From the NCBI GenBank assembly GCA_048013815.1, contig CM106585.1, positions 992,001 through 1,056,000 on the forward strand: DNA of 64,000 bases, in the 5' to 3' direction. Both the position numbers and the translations under genes were made by a program. This stretch comes from Setoptus koraiensis. Lineage: Eukaryota; Arthropoda. The notes under the pieces were generated by a model. That model was not told the DNA's origin and did no database searches. It worked only from the letters and a program-made list of their open reading frames with translations. Positions 11,783-25,138 of the stretch are shown here, piece by piece (within the stretch, counting starts at the first letter, position 1; every line of letters starts with the position of its first letter).

Positions 11783-12820
11783 GCTGTCTGTGTGTTCAAT
11801 TAGTTAATTAATTACTACTGTTTGCTGCCAATTATGGCTAATCTTGATTGACTCTGATTGTTATTGGAGTAACAGATATCAGTGTTAGTAACTAGTCAAG
11901 CGACACTAATGCAACAAACATTGCAAACCTCAGACGTTGCCAAACATCTTTGCGCAGCCGGTGCAGTGTCTAATTAGCATTAAATCATTTACTTTGCCAA
12001 TTGTTGGTGTAAATTTCTGAGAAAAGTGGCGAGTTGTTGCCAAATTGCAACAAATGGCCGCCAATCGATAGCACAATCCCAGCAAGCGACACACATCCCA
12101 AGTTAGTTGGCGACTGAAGACGAGCCACACGTCTAAACGTGCAAAGTCTACGTGTCTCAAACTGTCTAGGTTGTACAAGCTTGCCACTGAAGTCTCAAGT
12201 GGTAATTGACAAATGGTAAATAGACATAATAATTACATGAATGCTTACAGAGCTATCGAGAGCTTTCAAGTTAATTCAATTTGGCAAGATTGTCGTGCCA
12301 GTTAGTGTAAAGGTGCACAAGTAGCCAAGCTTTGGGCCGATTGACGCCAAGCGATAGGGTGTCGCTTTTAAGCGAAAAACTGCAAACTTGAGCCGAAATT
12401 GTGTTTAACACGTTGAGTGAGTCGCATTTGTTGAGCAAACCCTTCCACAGGCGGCTCGGATAAATCGTGTCGAGGGCCCATATATCAAATTGCGTTGTAA
12501 GCCATCGATTTGATCAATTCGAGGAAAAATCCTGGCCACTGGCTGGTAGCTGGCAAATGAAATTGATTTCAAGCAAACATTTGACGACAAAGCAAACGGC
12601 ACAAGCAAGCTTTGGCACAGATTTGGCTCACGTGAAACAATGACTCTCGCTCTGCTTGAAAGCGACGCCTTTGCTTGGCCCCATTTCTTGGCGCGCTCAA
12701 TTGATGGGCACCGTCTGTCTGATTATCTAAAGTCCATTATCTGGAATGACATAGTGCTATTGTTGATGATTCTTTGTCACAGCGCCACTGTACGATTGTG
12801 TGAGTGCGTGAGTGTGACAC

Positions 12821-12873
12821 TTTGCGACTGTATGAGACTTTGCGACTGTATGAGACTTTGCGACTGTATGAGA
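12821..12873. repeat. 18-base minisatellite, 3 copies
   Basis: The unit TTTGCGACTGTATGAGAC is repeated three times. It is followed closely by the palindrome GTTACGTAAC at 12895-12904. Confidence 0.9.
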
Positions 12874-13437
12874 GTGTCACATAGCAATGAGTGAGTTACG
12901 TAACAGTGAGAAGTTTGCAAAAGAATAAAATTGATTTTGTTCGTCCAATGAATTCGCTATTATCTACTCCTATTACTATTATGGCCGCTGTTGGGCAAAC
13001 CTTTGCGCCCACTTTCGTAATAACGCAGCGCACTGCCACTCATCATGAGATGGTGGCGAGTCGCCAAAGTCGCTATGCCGACTATATCGACATGCTCGCA
13101 ACTTTATATAACCATATCATATAACGAGGGCATCGATGAGTCAGCATAACTGAAACGTAAATGATACCGACGACAAATTCGCGCCGCTCACAACCACCGG
13201 CTAAGCCAAGTGAGTGAGCGGCCGCTTTTTGGTGATGGCTCACAAAAAAATATGCTCGCCAGAATATTGGCAACTTGCGAACGTTCGAGGGCAAACGAAG
13301 GGCCCCGAGGCACGCGCAAGGGGCCCCAAAAAGCGATGCCACTCAGCTAGTTGCAATTGGCCTCGTTCGTTGAGTCGGGCCACTCGGCAGCCGCAGCCGC
13401 AGCAGCGGATGGGATGCATTTTTGGCTGACTCACTAG

Positions 13438-13467
13438 GCCGCCACTATCAGTCAGGATAGTGGCGGC
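13438..13467. repeat. Perfect hairpin, 12-base arms
   Basis: GCCGCCACTATC and GATAGTGGCGGC pair perfectly around a six-base loop (AGTCAG). Confidence 0.8.
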
Positions 13468-13550
13468 ATCTCTGATAATTCATCCAAGATGATAGATTCA
13501 ATTTGGCTAAGAGCAGCCCGGCGAGAGTAAGCTGATAAGGCAAGCTCATG

Positions 13551-13609
13551 CTGGCTGCCGTTGGCTGCAGTTGGCTGCAGTTGGCTGCAGTTGGCTGTAG
13601 TTGGCGGCT
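13551..13609. repeat. 10-base minisatellite
   Basis: The unit TTGGCTGCAG is repeated about five times, with diverged end copies. Confidence 0.85.
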
Positions 13610-13841
13610 ATAGTTGGGGCACATGAGCTATATCTGAGGGGATAACCGGGCCCAAGTTGAGCCAGCAAGCACAACTTGTTAAAGTGGAGCACAATTTAAT
13701 GCACTGCTAGCTGGAAATTGAGAGGGCCGCGGCATGACAGAAAATTTATTCATATTTTATTTATCTGCCACACGAGACTTACGCACCAACTCCGGTGCCG
13801 TATCGGTGTCGTATAATGCCACACAATGCGCGTATAATGTC

Positions 13842-13870
13842 GTGTTAGGCCGTATAATTCGGCCTAACAC
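13842..13870. repeat. Perfect hairpin, 11-base arms
   Basis: GTGTTAGGCCG and CGGCCTAACAC pair around a seven-base loop. TGACGTAATGCGCAAT, which combines a CRE-like and a C/EBP-like half site, follows directly at 13871. Confidence 0.75.
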
Positions 13871-14031
13871 TGACGTAATGCGCAATGGCACCCAGGGGAT
13901 TCGCGGCGAGTTGCGTAACCGAGTTGCGTCCTGCCGCTAACAGCCAACACCAGATAAACCAGCCAAACCGACAGCAAGCGCGTTGATTTGGGCCCCATCT
14001 TGTGCCCAGTGAGCCAACTGGCCGCTCACTG

Positions 14032-14062
14032 CTGCCAACTGCCAATTGTGAGCAGTTGGCAG
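14032..14062. repeat. Perfect hairpin, 11-base arms
   Basis: CTGCCAACTGC and GCAGTTGGCAG pair around a nine-base loop. This is the third perfect hairpin within about 620 bases. Confidence 0.7.
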
Positions 14063-15314
14063 TTTGTTGTTGGCTGCTAACGAACGCGCATCAAATGACC
14101 CAGTGAGCCAGCCAACCCAAGTTTGCATAAGCACACTTGACAACTGTGCGCGATCAGGTATCATGTGCATATTGCGTCATCACTATCGGCTCACTGTGCC
14201 AGCCGACATTCGCCTAGACATTGGCCAACTGGCAAATATATGATGATATATTCGCCAGCTAATCCGCGTGTCATCTCTGCCGTGGCATCTCTATCGGCTA
14301 TCACACTCATGCCAGCCGAGCTAGCAAAAGGCCCCAGCGAAAGTTGTTTTGCGAAGCGAGCTCCTTGTGGGCCCCTCATGCCTCATCGAACCATGTCCAG
14401 ACGGGCCCATTGCGCTGCACTTCCTGTTGCTTGTGTCAGCCACGTTTGCCGCTGCCACAATTTCACAATTTGTGCGCACCGAAGCCGCCAACGACGAACA
14501 CTGGTCGCGCCACTGACACTCGCCAAGCGTGAGTCAAAGGTTCACGCTGGCTTATCTCAGGCGGGCCCCAATGGCTCTAGCCATTGGGTTAAATGAGCAG
14601 CCGGACATAAGTTTGGGCTGGCTGATGTGTGCACTGTGCCACTGATATCACATATATTTGAGCATGTATAGCTGATCATGTTCAGTCGAGTCGTGCCATT
14701 TGATCCAGCTTTTATCCATCACATCTCACACACAGTGTCTTGATGTTCACTGTGTCCAGTTGGCCAGGTTGGCAGCATTTTTTGCAGTTGCGATCCCTTG
14801 CTGAGCTATTCGTGAGCAATGGTGGCAACGCTGGCTGCTCGTGCAGGTTGGTGTGAGTGCACGTTGTGCAGTTGATAGTTGACTGGACACTGGCACAGAG
14901 CGGGCATGCGGTCGCTTGCATCGGCATTGGCGCTAATCCCGACGCTAGTCAGTTGCTTCGAAATACAAGATATATCTTTGTATGGCCGTGTGATGAATGG
15001 CAGCCAGCAATCGAATGAAGCAATCGAGCAAGCCAACTGACAGAGATACCGAGGCTGTCTGGTGAAACGGTTAAGACGTGGCCAGGTCGTGCAAAGGCGC
15101 CAGTTGATGTGAGAGGCGAGTTACTTTCGATTCTGGCCATTCCATCGAATTGATTCAATGGGCCCCAGTATCGATATGAGACAGTCAAAGGCACACACAA
15201 CAGCGAGCGTATAACAAGTTTGTTGTGTACAGCCAGTTGTTAAGTGCAGTTGGGGCCGCATTAAGTGGACGGCCCAACTAGAGAGTGTTGTGCATCACGA
15301 GCGCACGATATCAT

Positions 15315-15354
15315 CGCCGATACGCCGATACGCCGATGCGCCGATGCGCCGATA
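15315..15354. repeat. 8-base minisatellite, 5 copies
   Basis: The unit CGCCGATA/G is repeated five times in tandem. Confidence 0.85.
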
Positions 15355-16610
15355 CACGGGCGCTGGCAAAAGTGAGTGAGCCAGACAAGACAATATCACT
15401 GGTATCATTACGTAACGACGCAACAACAGTTTGTGTCACGTGTCCAGTTTGCTGGCACCGACATGGCGCTCAGATCCGTTTAGATTGCGCAAGCCACACG
15501 CACCGGCCAGACCAAGTTGTTTGCTCGTTCGCGTTCGTTCCTCTCTGAGCGGCTCAATTTTTATTTTGCTCAAAAGAATCAAACGCTGCCACTGGCTCGT
15601 TAATCCCCTGTCTTTAGCCGGCGCTGCCTTTCTCAAGCCAATTGCAGCGCCCGATTGCATCTCTCAGCTGCATCGCTAACTATAAGTCTATTTATCCCCA
15701 CTTTTCCACCTTTTGCACACCCATTAGTGGCCAGACACAAACAGCCGAAAGAATTGCCCCGAAATCCAAGTTGCGCTGCAATATCCCCGAGGGGATGCAC
15801 AACTCGTGACCATAGTTTGTTGGCGGCAAATACACTCAAATGAGGCCAAGATGAGCCAAACGGGCCAGATATTTCCCCGATTAAACGTCAGCGAGTCACG
15901 AAGCCAGCACAAGAGCTAATTGCATCATTGTTGCGCATTTTGTGAGTGTCACGTTGCGGCCTAGATGCCGCTTGTTAGCGGTAATTATTGTGAGTAGTTG
16001 GTATATTGTTATATTGGTATTCCGGTTGATAAACCAATATACTCGATGTCCCGACCTGCAATAACATTGTAGCGCGTGTCTTGTCAACTGACTTTTGCTG
16101 GCTGGCTGGCTGGCTTGCCGGCAGCGCAATCTCGCCAGTGCCGACAATGTGATAAGTGATTAGTGCTGATTAGTGATAAACAACAGCCAAGAGTCAGTTG
16201 TTGCTGTTGCTGTTATCGTGAAATTATGTGAGCACCCACGACTGACAACTGACAATTAGCATTGGCATGGCACTAGTTGTGGCAGTTTACAAATAATGGG
16301 TCTACCCAAGAGCAGAGTTTAACGAGTTAAAAGTTCACACATCCACCGTTCATCAGCAACAACAGCGGCGACAACAGCAACAGCAGCAACGACAACAGCA
16401 ACCACAACAACAATGACTGCCACTGCTTTAGGTGGGTGCCAAATGAAGAACTGGAACAAGAAAATGTTACATGATTTAACGCACACACAAACATTTAAAT
16501 CATTCATAATGAAGTAAATTCATCTTTGAAATTATGATAATAAAGATACTAACTAGCAAGCGCACGTTTTACCGTTACCTTGGTGTGTTTGTTTGCGGCA
16601 TGTTGTTGGC

Positions 16611-16652
16611 TGTCGGTTGTTGCTTGTCGGTTGTTGCTTGTCGGTTGTTGCT
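16611..16652. repeat. 14-base minisatellite, 3 copies
   Basis: The unit TGTCGGTTGTTGCT is repeated three times exactly. Confidence 0.9.
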
Positions 16653-17428
16653 GTTGCTGTTGTTAGTGGGGTCACTTTGCGTCGTTTTGCGCAAGCAACA
16701 ACGAGTTTGTTTGGCGAGCTGCTTGTTTAAACTTTTGAGCTGTTGTACTTGTGTCTCAATATCTCAATTTGCTCGCTCGCTCGCTTGGTGCCAGGTAAAG
16801 TGTGTGCAAGTGACAGACAGGTGACACAGAGTTGCCAGTTGTGACTGGAATGTGTTGCCCAGTGAGTAACAAGATTAACACAGTCGCACGATGATGAATT
16901 GAGCTTGCCAAACTAATCTATTGCAAATTGTGCAATCTATTACAATTGTAAACTCGCTCGCAAGCTTGCAAACTTGTCGTTCAAATTACAATCTCCATCT
17001 CTTATAAAGCACAAGTGACGGCAATTAGTTTGCGTTAATAACTGCGCACCCAAGCCAAATTAATGATGCTAAACGACGCGACGTCTTAATAGTCATTTCA
17101 ACAGGTGGCAATTGCATGAGCAGTGGTGCCCACTACAGTCAAACCAACCTGACACAAACATCGGCCAAGTGGCGCCATCTAATTCGAGCAGCTTAAAAAG
17201 TCAAGTTGAGTGTGCTAAAACTGACCAAAGTTGGCCGATAATAATAAAAGACAGTTTAGCTAGACAGTGCTGGCAAATTGCAACTAGCTCATTCGATGAC
17301 GGGCACCTCGAGCTTGCAAAAATCGCGCAACAACAGCAACAACAAATATTCTAACAGCTCGTCTCGTTTCCACGGTGAGAACGAGAACAACAAGAGAAAG
17401 CTGTACATTACGCAATGGTGCCGATTAA

Positions 17429-17431
<3 letters not shown>

Positions 17432-17460
<29 letters not shown>
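17432..17460. repeat. (CT)n microsatellite
   Basis: A pure CT run of about 14 repeats, followed by pyrimidine-rich sequence. Confidence 0.9.
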
Positions 17461-17463
<3 letters not shown>

Positions 17464-20400
17464 CCGTCTGTCCGTCCGTTCGTCAGTCTGCCCTTCGGGC
17501 TGGCAATTCAAACGGCCCAACAGGCAACAACAGGCAACGACAACAACAACAACAACAACACCAACAACAACAACTAATCCTCTCAGACTGTGCCGAGAAC
17601 AAGAGTGCATGTCATAATTTAGATTTACAACGCGCCGGCATCACAACAAGTGAGGCAAGTTGCGCAACTTGCAAGCGCCAGTGGCCACTGTTGAAACTTG
17701 CAACAACTACCGCCGAGTCGACAGCAACGACTGCAACAACCTCGCCAACAGCAACAACAGCGGCAGCAGCAGCAACAACAACAACAACAACAACGGCAAC
17801 AACAACAACGTCAACGGACAACTTATTGACAGCAATCACTGGACGCGACTCGGTGTGTTTGTGTGTCCATAAACATAAAACATAAAAAAGAACATTATTA
17901 TTACCGCGCTTCACACTTGTTTGCCATTCTTTGCGATGGTTCCAGTCGAACTTGGCCCTGCTCGGCATGGCCTGTGTTGTGTTGCCACACTGTCCGGCCG
18001 ACTGGTGGTAATTGTCTGGCCAAGGCACGGGCAAGAAGCGAAAAAGAAGCGACGAACGGGCCAAGAAGAAGCCGAAAAGAAGATGAGAGCACAACAAGTG
18101 TTAAGTCGCCTTCTCGGCGCTGCTTCTTTTCGCGACCACGTTTTGTAGCGCTGCCAGTGACTGCCGGCACAGGTGAGTGGAAACTTGCAGCGCAGTCTCG
18201 TCATTCTCTGGGTCCGTCTAGTAATAGAATTACCACTTTTAATTGGCGCTCATATTTCCATGCCGGCCCATGTCAGTTGCGACTGATGTTGCGATTGGTC
18301 AATTCGAACTGGCTGCTCAGGCTGAGCCAAGTGGCCAGTTGCGTAATGCCACCACATCGTAAAACAATTAGTTGGCCAGAATTGGCAATTTTATTTTATT
18401 CTCTCTCTCTCGCTCGATCTCTGCTTGTCTCATCCAACTGCCAATCGTCGTCAATGTTCAGTCGTCAATCTTTGCCCATCAATGGCCACACTCTCTTGTT
18501 CCAACATGCAACTTGTATTCAGCATAATCTAATGGAAATTATATAATAAATTAAATTGCCCCATGTCTGTCGTGTCCAGCAATTCACTCGGCGGCGACTC
18601 GATGAGCTTTCGTTTGCCTCGCTTCTCTGGCTACTTTGGCCTCGTTGGCTGCTCGCCGGCAGCAGCTGCAACACTACCTGTCAGCTTTGTGGCACCATCA
18701 GGCACACACTCAGACAGGCTGCAAATTTGAATATTCGCACAAGTGGCCGGCGCTTAATGATGGCCTTCGTCAACCTGAGCAAGCTCCAAAATATTTAATA
18801 ACTAGCGCCGTTCTCATGACAGCGCCAATACAAACCTGATTACTGCAGGTGAGCTCAATAGAAGCCGGTTTAATTGGCGCATTGCAGCCACGGTCGAGAT
18901 ACGATTTAAATAGGAAAGGGATCAACGACAGCATGACATTGATATCGCCCATCACTTTATGTCGTTCCACTTGAAAGCTGCAACTCGCCACTTGCCACTG
19001 GCTACTTGCGGTCACCTGGGCAAGCTTGCAGCCGTCACAACGGTGTCAGTGGTCAGTTCAATGATTGGCCGTCGATGGCCAACACACTGACCATCGACAT
19101 TGACTGTGGACGCGTTGCCAAAATTATTCATTCGGCCAAACTGTCATTGGTCGCACCGACACGCCGCCAATTTGTCGGGCCGACTATTGTGTGTTAGCGG
19201 GCTCTTGATAGACAAAACGTGGCAACATTTCACAGGAACATCCAAAACAAGCCGCCTAACAGCATTGTAAATCGGACATTTGTGGCAGAGAAGCAGCAGA
19301 CAAGATTTAATCTGATCTTGCGATACTTGCACAATCAGATAGTGGCCGTATAATATTTGACAACAACAACATTGGTCAGCGTTACTGTATTAGTGATTGT
19401 TAGTGGTTGGCGCTGTAAATGGCGCATACAAGTTGCAATTTGGCGCCAGCTAATACCCTGGTAATTGGTCACTGGTCACTGGTCAGTGCCGGCTGCACCA
19501 GATGAGACGGTATGCGAGAAAGTGGCATTAGGTAATGAGCTAATGGTCAAGTGTTTGTGTTGGCCAACAACAAGCATGCACCACAAACAAAAGATCATAA
19601 ACAAACAATGTCTACAGGGCTCGTTCTCCGGTGACATTAATAAAATTAGTCGCTTGCCTCTAATGGCCGCGGCCGCAAGTTAACTCTTGCTGCCTAAAAA
19701 CTGTTTTGCTGTTCACGAGTTGTTGCTGTTGTGCTGGCTGTTTCTGGTGTTGTTGTTGCTGCTGTTGTTATTGTTGTTGTTGCTGCTGCTGTTGTCGTTG
19801 TTGTAGTTGTCGCTGCTGCTGGTGTGGCGCGATTGACCAATGCAACAACAGCAAACATGCCGGGGCAAACAACAGCGACCACTGAGGATAAACACAAACA
19901 GTGCGTCGCAAGACAATCATAACTCAAGATAAAGAACAGCAAAATGGTCGCAAAGAATTGTTTATTGCCGTCGTGTCAGCGGCCGTCTTGGTTGTTGTCG
20001 TTGGCGTTGTTGTCGTCGCTGACCAGTGGCCATTGCTAGTGGCCTATAACGCCAGTGCCCGGGTGCGTGTGTGTGTGTGAGGAGCAAATCAAATCAGTGC
20101 CAGCAACACCATTAGTGGGCCCCATCAAGTTATTTGAATCGGGCCAACGAGCAAACTTGATGATTTTGGCGGCTGCTGGCCCAACTGGCGCTGGCTGTTT
20201 CACTGCACTGTTGTGTGTCACAGCGGGCCCAATGGGATCCCCAATGGGATCGTTCTGGTGGCCAGTGGGGAGCCAAACAGGCCCAACTGGCCCAACAGCA
20301 ACAACAATAAACAGAGGCTGGCCACCTTACTGAGGTGCCAACATTTCAATTTGAGCGCACTTAGTGGTCAATTACTGGCCGGCGGCACGAGCCACCACTG

Positions 20401-20626
20401 GCTATGTGCACTGTATATAGACAGTGTAAACACGGTCAGTGTTGATGCTAGTCGTCGCGTGAATAATCGCTGCCAATGAATAGCACGAGCCAGCAAACAA
20501 CAACGGCCAACGGCCTAGTTGTTGGCCGATGCAGATGCACACAGTCATTCAGCGATGGCGCGACCATGTTGTGACAATGACGAAATGGGGCCCAGTGTGT
20601 TCATTTAATTTGGCGCGCGAGTCGTT

Positions 20627-20667
20627 TTGACATATACTACCGCTATAATAGTACCGCTATATGTCAA
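20627..20667. repeat. Inverted repeat, 10-base arms
   Basis: TTGACATATA and TATATGTCAA flank a 21-base spacer that contains two copies of TACCGCTATA-like sequence. Confidence 0.6.
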
Positions 20668-21244
20668 GTTAGCAGTAACGTGGCAAGACGAGACGCGAGC
20701 AAGACGCCCAAGCGAGCATCTCTTTTTCTTGATAAACAGTGGCTGGCCCCAAGTTGCTCGTAGGGCCTTTATTAAGTTGCCAGCGCTACTACTCGCCAGA
20801 CATAGCTGGCTTCGCATCAGGCCACTGTTCGAGCTCTATTGTTATATCACATAACTTGTTTATTGCAAACAACAACAATGTAATATCACTAGCCAACAGT
20901 TATACAGTCACTGCTGTTTGTGTGTCGCTGGCTAGTGTTTGGCCAGTTTGTTTGGCCAGTTCGTTCAGTTTGGTCGGTGCTCGGTCAGTGTTGGTCCACA
21001 GCAGCAATGTTGGACCAGTGTGCTCACTAGGCCAACACTGCAGGATAGCGTCAGTGGGGCCCGTTACAGTTTGCTTGGCTAGTATCATCAGTAACTTGTG
21101 ACATCCGCCACACGAGCCACCAGTCACTAGCTACAGAATGTGCGAGGTGTCACGTGGTGCACAACAGCATTATTACATAACTGTCGTCAGGACGTCGCCT
21201 ACCACTGGCCACTGGATGACCAATTATTCACACGATTGTTGACA

Positions 21245-21245
<1 letters not shown>

Positions 21246-21290
<45 letters not shown>
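21246..21290. repeat. (TTG)n microsatellite
   Basis: About 15 uninterrupted TTG triplets. Confidence 0.95.
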
Positions 21291-22789
21291 AGCATCAGCA
21301 TGCCATCTCTCTCTAGCTCTGGCTAGTGTGCTAAAAATAAATATAAATATAGATATGCAATCATAATTTAAATAAACTGGCCACTCACCTAGTAGCTAGC
21401 ACTCACTTTTCATACTAAAGAGTAAAGGAAAGGGCGTTGAATCAATTGTTGGAGTAACATGTGCACTACTTTTTCAGATATACTAATACCCCGGAATGGG
21501 ATATTAGCACCATTCGCATTCTACTTTGTGTGTCTCAAATAAGCAACATCCGAGGCTATGTTGTGTAGGCCAAACTCTCTGACAGAGTCACACAAATGGG
21601 CAAAGAGAGCATAAGAGTTGGTTGGTGACAGTCAGACCGTATTGCGTAACTGTGCCAAGATCGAATTGGTTTCAGATTAAACCATGTGGAGATTACTCGC
21701 TATGACTAAATGAGAGCAAATATATCCACAAATAGTTACTACTGTCACTCGCTTGTTAGTCTCGTCTTCGCAATAGCCACGCAGTGTGCTTACTATTCAA
21801 CAATTTATACACGTACAATGTACCGGTATGTACAGGTACATTATGTACCGTATTACTAATACTGTATTAGGTATGAGGTGAATATATTATTTGTTGATTG
21901 ATAGTTTGTATGGTAGTTGCTTTTTGATTCAGCTAGCTGCTGTTGAATTCATGTATCAATTAATAGCAATCATAATTGAAAGAATTGGCACACCATGATC
22001 GAGCAATCAATTAATTGGACACACATAATGCAGCAATTGAGAGGCACAGTTTGTGCAAAAGCAAAAGCAAAAGCAACGGCAAATGGCAATGCAAAATGTG
22101 TGGTGTTGGTTGCTTCGGTTGCTTGGACATATCTGGGCATATCTGGACGTGTGTGTGGACATGTGCTCTCTCATGTAGACTCTGACTGAACCGAGGGCCC
22201 AAAAGAGACGAGAAGCGAGAGAGAAAATAATCATGAGCAATATAAATGATAAACAGCTCGCTCGGATATTAACGGTTATCATTACACTTATGTAATAAAG
22301 AAATGTCACTTATCTGGTGCATCTTGTCCACTAATGCAACGGCCCATCCAGCGAGACGAATTTCACTGGTCCACTGACTGCATCAACCAAACCATGACAG
22401 ACACTCTAAGATACACATCACGACACAGGCAATATCAGCCAGTCACATTGCCAGATCTATTTCGCTTGGCAACTTGCGACCCAACGACACCCATTCGCCG
22501 CATCAACGATATCAACAGCACATTTATTTGTACAATGCATTAAACAATGGGCATGCAATATAATCTAAAAGATTTTATGCACGCTGTTGTGAGTGAGAAT
22601 AACGTGTCAACTACTTGACACTGCCACTAAGTGTATGTAAACTCTGACACGAAAATCTCCACTGTGATAGCTCGCTGGGGACCCCTCAAAACCGTTAACA
22701 GAGAGAGAGAGAGAGATCAAATTTTGCAGAGAGCAAATAAATGATGAGGCGCGATATCAGCGCGTTGAATCAACTAACTGCATTGCATA

Positions 22790-22811
22790 ATATTAATAAT
22801 ATTATTAATAT
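22790..22811. repeat. Perfect 22-base AT palindrome
   Basis: ATATTAATAAT is followed directly by its complement ATTATTAATAT. Confidence 0.7.
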
Positions 22812-23196
22812 ATCGTATAGTGTGTGTATTTAAATAGGCCACCAATAGTGAGTCAAGTAGCAGTAGTCACTTGAGACGAGTCCCAAATTGTTGTTGTTTG
22901 TCTGCATAATAATATCATGACAATCTGACAAGAGAGTTTTATAGTGTCGTGAGTGTTTGTTATAGAAAATCTCAAATCGTTATGCATACAAAGACAAACG
23001 TTTGCGAGTTTGTCAAGCGAGCCCAGTCAGTGCAGTTATTGCAGCAGAGTGACTCGCAGCGGACACTGGCCGTCAATTAATCTTTTCAATACAACGGCAC
23101 CAGTCATAAGCTAATAAGTTGACTTTTACGTGCGATTGTGCGTACTTGTGCAGTTTGACTTTGTTGCGAGGGGCAACATTATGACATGGCAACAAC

Positions 23197-23950
23197 ATGG
23201 CTGACAAAGGCCTAAAACAATCCGGTGGCAAGGGCGCCGTTCATTGTGGCTGGCAGTGTGACACAAGGTAAGAAGAGAAATGATGACAAGGTGAGGCCAT
23301 ATTGAACGTGCTGGTGCTAAGCGAGTGCGCGTGGCCGATGGGCCAAGACCTTGGTTAGCTCGACACGCAAACGCAAACAAAGCGCATGGGGCCCACAATG
23401 GGCCCCTGTGTCGGACGCTGGCATCCTTTGTCCTTTGTGATACAGAGCCATTCGCTATTCGTTTGCAACACCAAAAGTAACAGTGCACCAACAGCAGCCT
23501 GCAACAACCAAAACCATAAAGATCATTGTTGTTGTTGTTGTTGTTGCTGGTCATTGTTTGTGTGTCGGAATGGTGTGAGATGGCGTGAGATGGCGTGAGA
23601 TGGTGTGAGATGGCGTAACAGTGCAAAGTTGGTTGTTGTTTTTAATTCTGTGTCCATTATCGCCCAGTGGCCAGCTTGATGTGCTCATGTGTGTCCAGTG
23701 CAGCGTGAGGCAGCGCACAATGGATAAAAGAGCTCACTTTTGCCCTTCTTCTGTGTGATTTTCTCCTATTCACAGGCCATGCCTGCCTCTGGCTGCTGGC
23801 TTCTGGCTGCTGGCTGCTGGCTGCTGGCGCTATTGCTGGCCGGCGCTAATGGAAGAAGCCCCACTCGCACTATCAAAAGAATGCATTCTCAGCCGGCCTC
23901 GCCAAGCTGATGGCCAATCTTGTGCAGCGGTGGCCAATGAAAGAGAATAA
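23197..23950 (+). CDS. Candidate two-exon small protein (81 aa)
   Basis: Proposed exons are 23197-23267 and 23776-23950. Exon 1 begins with an ATG preceded by AACAAC and reads MADKGLKQSGGKGAVHCGWQ before a good donor (AAG/GTAAGA). A strong pyrimidine-rich acceptor (TTTTCTCCTATTCACAG) lies at about 23759-23775. Joining them keeps one open frame (phase 2) to a TAA at 23948, giving 81 residues with a hydrophobic Trp/Cys-rich centre and no recognised domain. Part of exon 2 lies in a CTGGCTG repeat, which favours chance openness. The splice signals are seen; the gene is inferred. A non-coding spliced transcript is an alternative. Confidence 0.25.
23571..23617. repeat. 10-base minisatellite, about 5 copies
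   Basis: The unit TGGCGTGAGA (variants TGGTGTGAGA) is tandemly repeated. Confidence 0.9.
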
Positions 23951-24460
23951 TTGCCAGCCAGCCAGCCAGTCAGCCTGCCAGCCAGCGAGACAGACAGACG
24001 GACAGTGAGGCAGAAAAGAACGAAATCGAGTGGCGCCGGTTGCAAGGATATTTATATTTATATACACATATATCCGATTGTTTGTTTGTGCCCAAAGAAG
24101 CAATAATTTGGACACAACATAATACCGTTGCATTGGTTCCACTGGCTCACTGATTCCAACGGTTCGAATGGCTGAACTGACTGCAACGGTTCATATTGCA
24201 ATGGACCAATGCGCCGACGGAGGCAAGCAAGCGGCGATTATCATTATGATTTCTTACAGTCTATCGCTTCTGTATATCATCATCATGTTGCGTATTATCA
24301 TACAACATGCATGCACATGTACATTATTGTATATTGGGCCTGAGCTAGTTCGGTCAAGACATGCACTAGATAACATTTATTATTATGTATATTTGGACAT
24401 GTTGGCCAGATAAATAAATAAGATGCCTGCTTGCATGGGTGTTGCCATTGTGTCTGCGGC

Positions 24461-24553
24461 CACAATACTGGCTAATACTGGCCGATACTCGCTGATACTC
24501 GCCGATACTCGCCGATACTCGCTGATACTCGCCCATACTCGCTGATACTGGCC
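24461..24553. repeat. 10-base minisatellite, about 9 copies
   Basis: The unit GCCGATACTC or GCTGATACTC is repeated in exact 10-base register. Confidence 0.9.
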
Positions 24554-25075
24554 ACTGGCAAGCGATGTATGAAAGAGTCAGATTGATCTATGTTTGGTAT
24601 CAGCAACAATAATAATATAATAAAACATGCAACTCACTGTGAATCGTTTAATATAAAAACGGCAATACATGTAAATTCTTCGTCTTGCAACTCTCACTGA
24701 TGAAGCACTAAAAGAAGCACCATGGCAATATCGCTCTATTTACCCCACGCCACAACCACGCTACAACACGCAACATGATTGCAACCAATGCCAATGGCAT
24801 ATTTCTGACCGCCACACAATTGTCGATAGCATGTCGGTAGCATGCAGCGGATTACATAAAAGTTTGCGAGCTTGTTATTATGCTCGCCAGCTTGTGTTTA
24901 TATCGGCCAGTATAGCACCCACTGAGCTGACTCCATCATTTGGGCACGATGTTGTTTAGACGCCATTATTACCGCTTCTTGTCCGCTCACTCAATCGCCA
25001 TTCTCTTCTATGCTTCTTTTCTATGCTGTTTTCAATGCGTCGGTACGTCTCTGGGTCGGTGCTTCGGCGCTTCGA

Positions 25076-25138
25076 TGCGTCCTTGCGTCCTTGTGTCGGT
25101 GCGTCCTTGCGTCCTTGTGTCGGTGCGTCCTTGCGTCG
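25076..25138. repeat. 24-base minisatellite, about 2.6 copies
   Basis: The unit begins TGCGTCCTTGCGTCCTTGTG, repeats every 24 bases, and is itself built from shorter GCGTCCTT pieces. Confidence 0.85.

Larger units (their letters stand above)
11783..23196. other. Long non-coding stretch rich in repeats and hairpins
   Basis: No gene is supported over about 11 kb. The sequence is rich in TTGGCC, TGGCCA and GGGCCC words between about 13.2 and 21 kb. It contains many short tandem arrays and perfect inverted repeats (listed separately) and RTTRCGYAAY palindromes at 12895, 13910, 15407, 17407, 18338 and 21641. Good donor-like CAG/GTGAG sites occur on the plus strand near 18173 and 18848, but no confident partner exon was found. 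Confidence 0.45.

Noticed and set aside
17863-18546. Open frame of 227 codons on the plus strand
   Set aside because: The composition is not protein-like, other frames in the area are equally open, and no domain, signal or membrane pattern is seen. A donor-like CAG/GTGAGT lies inside it near 18173.
23126-23626. Open frame of 166 codons on the minus strand
   Set aside because: It runs through an Asn homopolymer from a triplet repeat and a 10-base minisatellite; no recognisable protein.
24461-24553. Possible CRISPR-like array
   Set aside because: The copies are head-to-tail minisatellite units without spacers; this holds for all tandem arrays in the window, and the genome is animal.
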